This document shows positions 47,742 through 49,042 of a stretch of DNA of 49,042 bases, piece by piece. Position numbers and translations under genes: made by a program. Below the pieces are notes generated by a model. That model did not search any database. It was not told the origin of the DNA and saw only the letters and a program-made list of their open reading frames with translations. Position 1 is the stretch's first letter, and each line of letters begins with the position of its first letter. The stretch comes from an uncultured Pseudacidovorax sp. (GTDB taxonomy: Bacteria > Pseudomonadota > Gammaproteobacteria > Burkholderiales > Burkholderiaceae_C). The stretch is taken from NCBI RefSeq assembly GCF_913773995.1, contig NZ_CAJYES010000075.1:1-49042 (forward strand), given 5' to 3'.

Positions 47742-48923
47742 ATGTCCGCACAACGCCTGCCCGGCCTGGACTTCGGCCTGGGCGACACCATCGACGCCCT
47801 GCGCGAGGCCATCGCCGATTTCTGCGCCCACGAGATCACGCCGCGTGCCGCGGACATCGACCGCGAGAACCTCTTTCCGCGCGACCTGTGGGCCAAGCTC
47901 GGCAGTCTGGGCCTGCACGGCATGACGGTGAAAGAAGAATTCGGCGGCACCGAGTTGGGCTACCTGGCCCACATCGTCGCCATGGAAGAGGTGTCGCGCG
48001 CCTCGGCCTCGGTGGGCCTGTCGTACGGCGCGCATTCCAACCTGTGCGTCAACCAGATCCATCGCAACGGCAGCGAGGCGCAGAAGAAGAAGTACCTGCC
48101 CAAGCTCGTCAGTGGCGAACACGTCGGCGCGCTGGCCATGAGCGAACCCAATGCCGGCTCCGACGTGGTGAGCATGAAGCTGCGCGCCGACAAGAAGGAC
48201 GGCTACTACGTCCTCAACGGCAGCAAGATGTGGATCACCAACGGCGGCGATGCCGACACGCTGGTCATCTACGCCAAGACCGAGCCCGAGATGGGTGCGC
48301 GCGGCATGACGGCCTTCCTGGTCGAAAAGGGCTTCAAGGGCTTCAGCGCCGGCACCAAGCTCGACAAGCTGGGCATGCGCGGCAGCAACACCTATCCGCT
48401 GTTCTTCGACAACTGCGAGGTGCCCGAGGAGAACATCCTGGGCGGCGAGGGCAACGGCGCCAAGGTGCTGATGAGCGGCCTGGACTACGAGCGCGCCGTG
48501 CTCTCCGGCGGGCCGCTGGGCATCATGGCCGCCTGCATGGATGCGGTGATTCCGTACGTGCACGAGCGCCAGCAGTTCGGCCAGGCCATCGGCGAGTTCC
48601 AGCTGATGCAGGGCAAGGTCGCCGACATGTACAGCACCTGGCAGGCCTGCCGCGCCTACGTGTACGCGGTGGGCCGCGCCTGCGACACGGCCGACCATGC
48701 GCGGACCTTCCGCAAGGACGCGGCCGGCGCCATCCTGTACGCGGCCGAGAAGGCCACCTGGATGGCCGGCGAGGCGATCCAGGCCCTGGGCGGGGTGGGC
48801 TACACCAAGGACTTCCCGGTCGAGCGCCTGTGGCGCGACGCCAAGCTCTACGAGATCGGCGCCGGCACCAGCGAGGTCCGCCGCATGCTGATCGGCCGCG
48901 AGCTGTTCGCAGAAACGGCCTAG
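47742..48923 (+). CDS. ivd: Isovaleryl-CoA dehydrogenase
   Basis: The product is 393 aa, the normal length. This FAD enzyme oxidises isovaleryl-CoA to 3-methylcrotonyl-CoA in leucine breakdown and passes electrons to ETF. Acyl-CoA dehydrogenase motifs are [46 protein letters not shown] and [20 protein letters not shown]. The catalytic base is placed as in IVD: Glu250 in [14 protein letters not shown], while the MCAD-type Glu position reads IGAGTSE with Gly373-Ala374. That combination separates IVD from other family members. It begins an operon whose rest lies beyond the window and is divergent from a broken AraC regulator. CGGAGACGACGC precedes the ATG. Confidence 0.95.
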   Translation: MSAQRLPGLDFGLGDTIDALREAIADFCAHEITPRAADIDRENLFPRDLWAKLGSLGLHGMTVKEEFGGTELGYLAHIVAMEEVSRASASVGLSYGAHSNLCVNQIHRNGSEAQKKKYLPKLVSGEHVGALAMSEPNAGSDVVSMKLRADKKDGYYVLNGSKMWITNGGDADTLVIYAKTEPEMGARGMTAFLVEKGFKGFSAGTKLDKLGMRGSNTYPLFFDNCEVPEENILGGEGNGAKVLMSGLDYERAVLSGGPLGIMAACMDAVIPYVHERQQFGQAIGEFQLMQGKVADMYSTWQACRAYVYAVGRACDTADHARTFRKDAAGAILYAAEKATWMAGEAIQALGGVGYTKDFPVERLWRDAKLYEIGAGTSEVRRMLIGRELFAETA

Positions 48924-48929
48924 CCTTTG

Positions 48930-49042
48930 CTCCCTCCCCCTCTGGGGGAAGGTTGGGATGGGGGCCTGCCACGGCTGCAAGCGCGGCGCCACGGTCGAAT
49001 GCCGCGGCCCCCACCCCTGCCCTCCCCCAGAGGGGGAGGGAG
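48930..49042. repeat. Large intergenic inverted repeat (37-bp arms)
   Basis: CTCCCTCCCCCTCTGGGGGA... at 48930-48966 is matched in reverse complement at 49006-49042 with only a few mismatches; about 40 bp separate the arms. Each arm itself contains a CCCCCTC/GAGGGGG palindrome-like core. It begins seven bases after the ivd stop and could end or attenuate transcription. The right arm runs to the last base of the window. Confidence 0.8.

Overview
The window is high-GC DNA from a betaproteobacterium, most likely a Comamonadaceae-type Burkholderiales (Variovorax/Acidovorax-like). The support is the TctC/Bug-type solute-binding proteins next to CoA-transferase or ThDP enzymes, an IVD gene beside an AraC regulator, dispersed intergenic palindromes built on a CTGAGC(T/C)TGTCGAAGG core, and codons almost always ending in G or C. 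No rRNA, tRNA, CRISPR array or integrase gene was recognised.

Layout. (1) 1-1260: 3' part of a DabA-type inorganic carbon uptake protein. (2) 1439-5150: an ECF sigma module with a secreted fasciclin protein, an RskA-like anti-sigma factor, a SigK-like sigma factor and a DUF3455 lipoprotein. Three promoters share the motif (C/G)CATCC-N16-CGTA, so the sigma factor probably controls its own operon, the fasciclin gene and the lipoprotein. A repeat-rich stretch with about 170-bp inverted arms and REP-like palindromes lies between the fasciclin and anti-sigma genes. (3) 5328-20764: a compact alpha-glucan/trehalose operon, glgB-glgE-treS/maltokinase-membrane protein-treZ-malQ/treY, with two gene fusions. 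It links TreS-Mak-GlgE-GlgB glucan synthesis from trehalose to TreY-TreZ trehalose release from glucan. (4) 20860-23096: DUF3606, DUF3182 (ATP-grasp-like in places) and an alpha/beta hydrolase.

(5) 23119-27157: an IclR regulator divergent from a Bug protein, a CaiB-type CoA-transferase and a citryl-CoA-lyase-like protein, with a perfect palindromic operator candidate between them. (6) 27443-30543: HAD phosphatase, small Cys-cluster protein, a membrane-anchored protein coupled to a PrsW-like membrane protease, and more repeats. (7) 30699-36044: tctB-tctA on the plus strand converging on a minus-strand operon of Bug protein, ThDP-dependent enzyme and MarR regulator. (8) 36182-41000: a low-GC accessory segment between a broken LysR gene and the thiC riboswitch. 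It carries a 1294-aa STAND/NACHT-like P-loop NTPase, a candidate single-gene anti-phage system, perhaps preceded by a 45-aa Cys-rich ORF.

(9) 40988-43072: TPP riboswitch and thiC. (10) 43185-48923: small hypothetical protein, DUF3047 secreted protein, DedA-rhodanese fusion, RlmI-like methyltransferase, an AraC regulator broken by an in-frame TAG, and isovaleryl-CoA dehydrogenase. The window ends in a large intergenic inverted repeat.

The most noteworthy items are the shared ECF promoter motif, the orphan STAND NTPase, the MalQ-TreY fusion inside the GlgE-pathway operon, the IclR operator, and the two decayed regulator genes. All calls come from reading the sequence; no database search was run.
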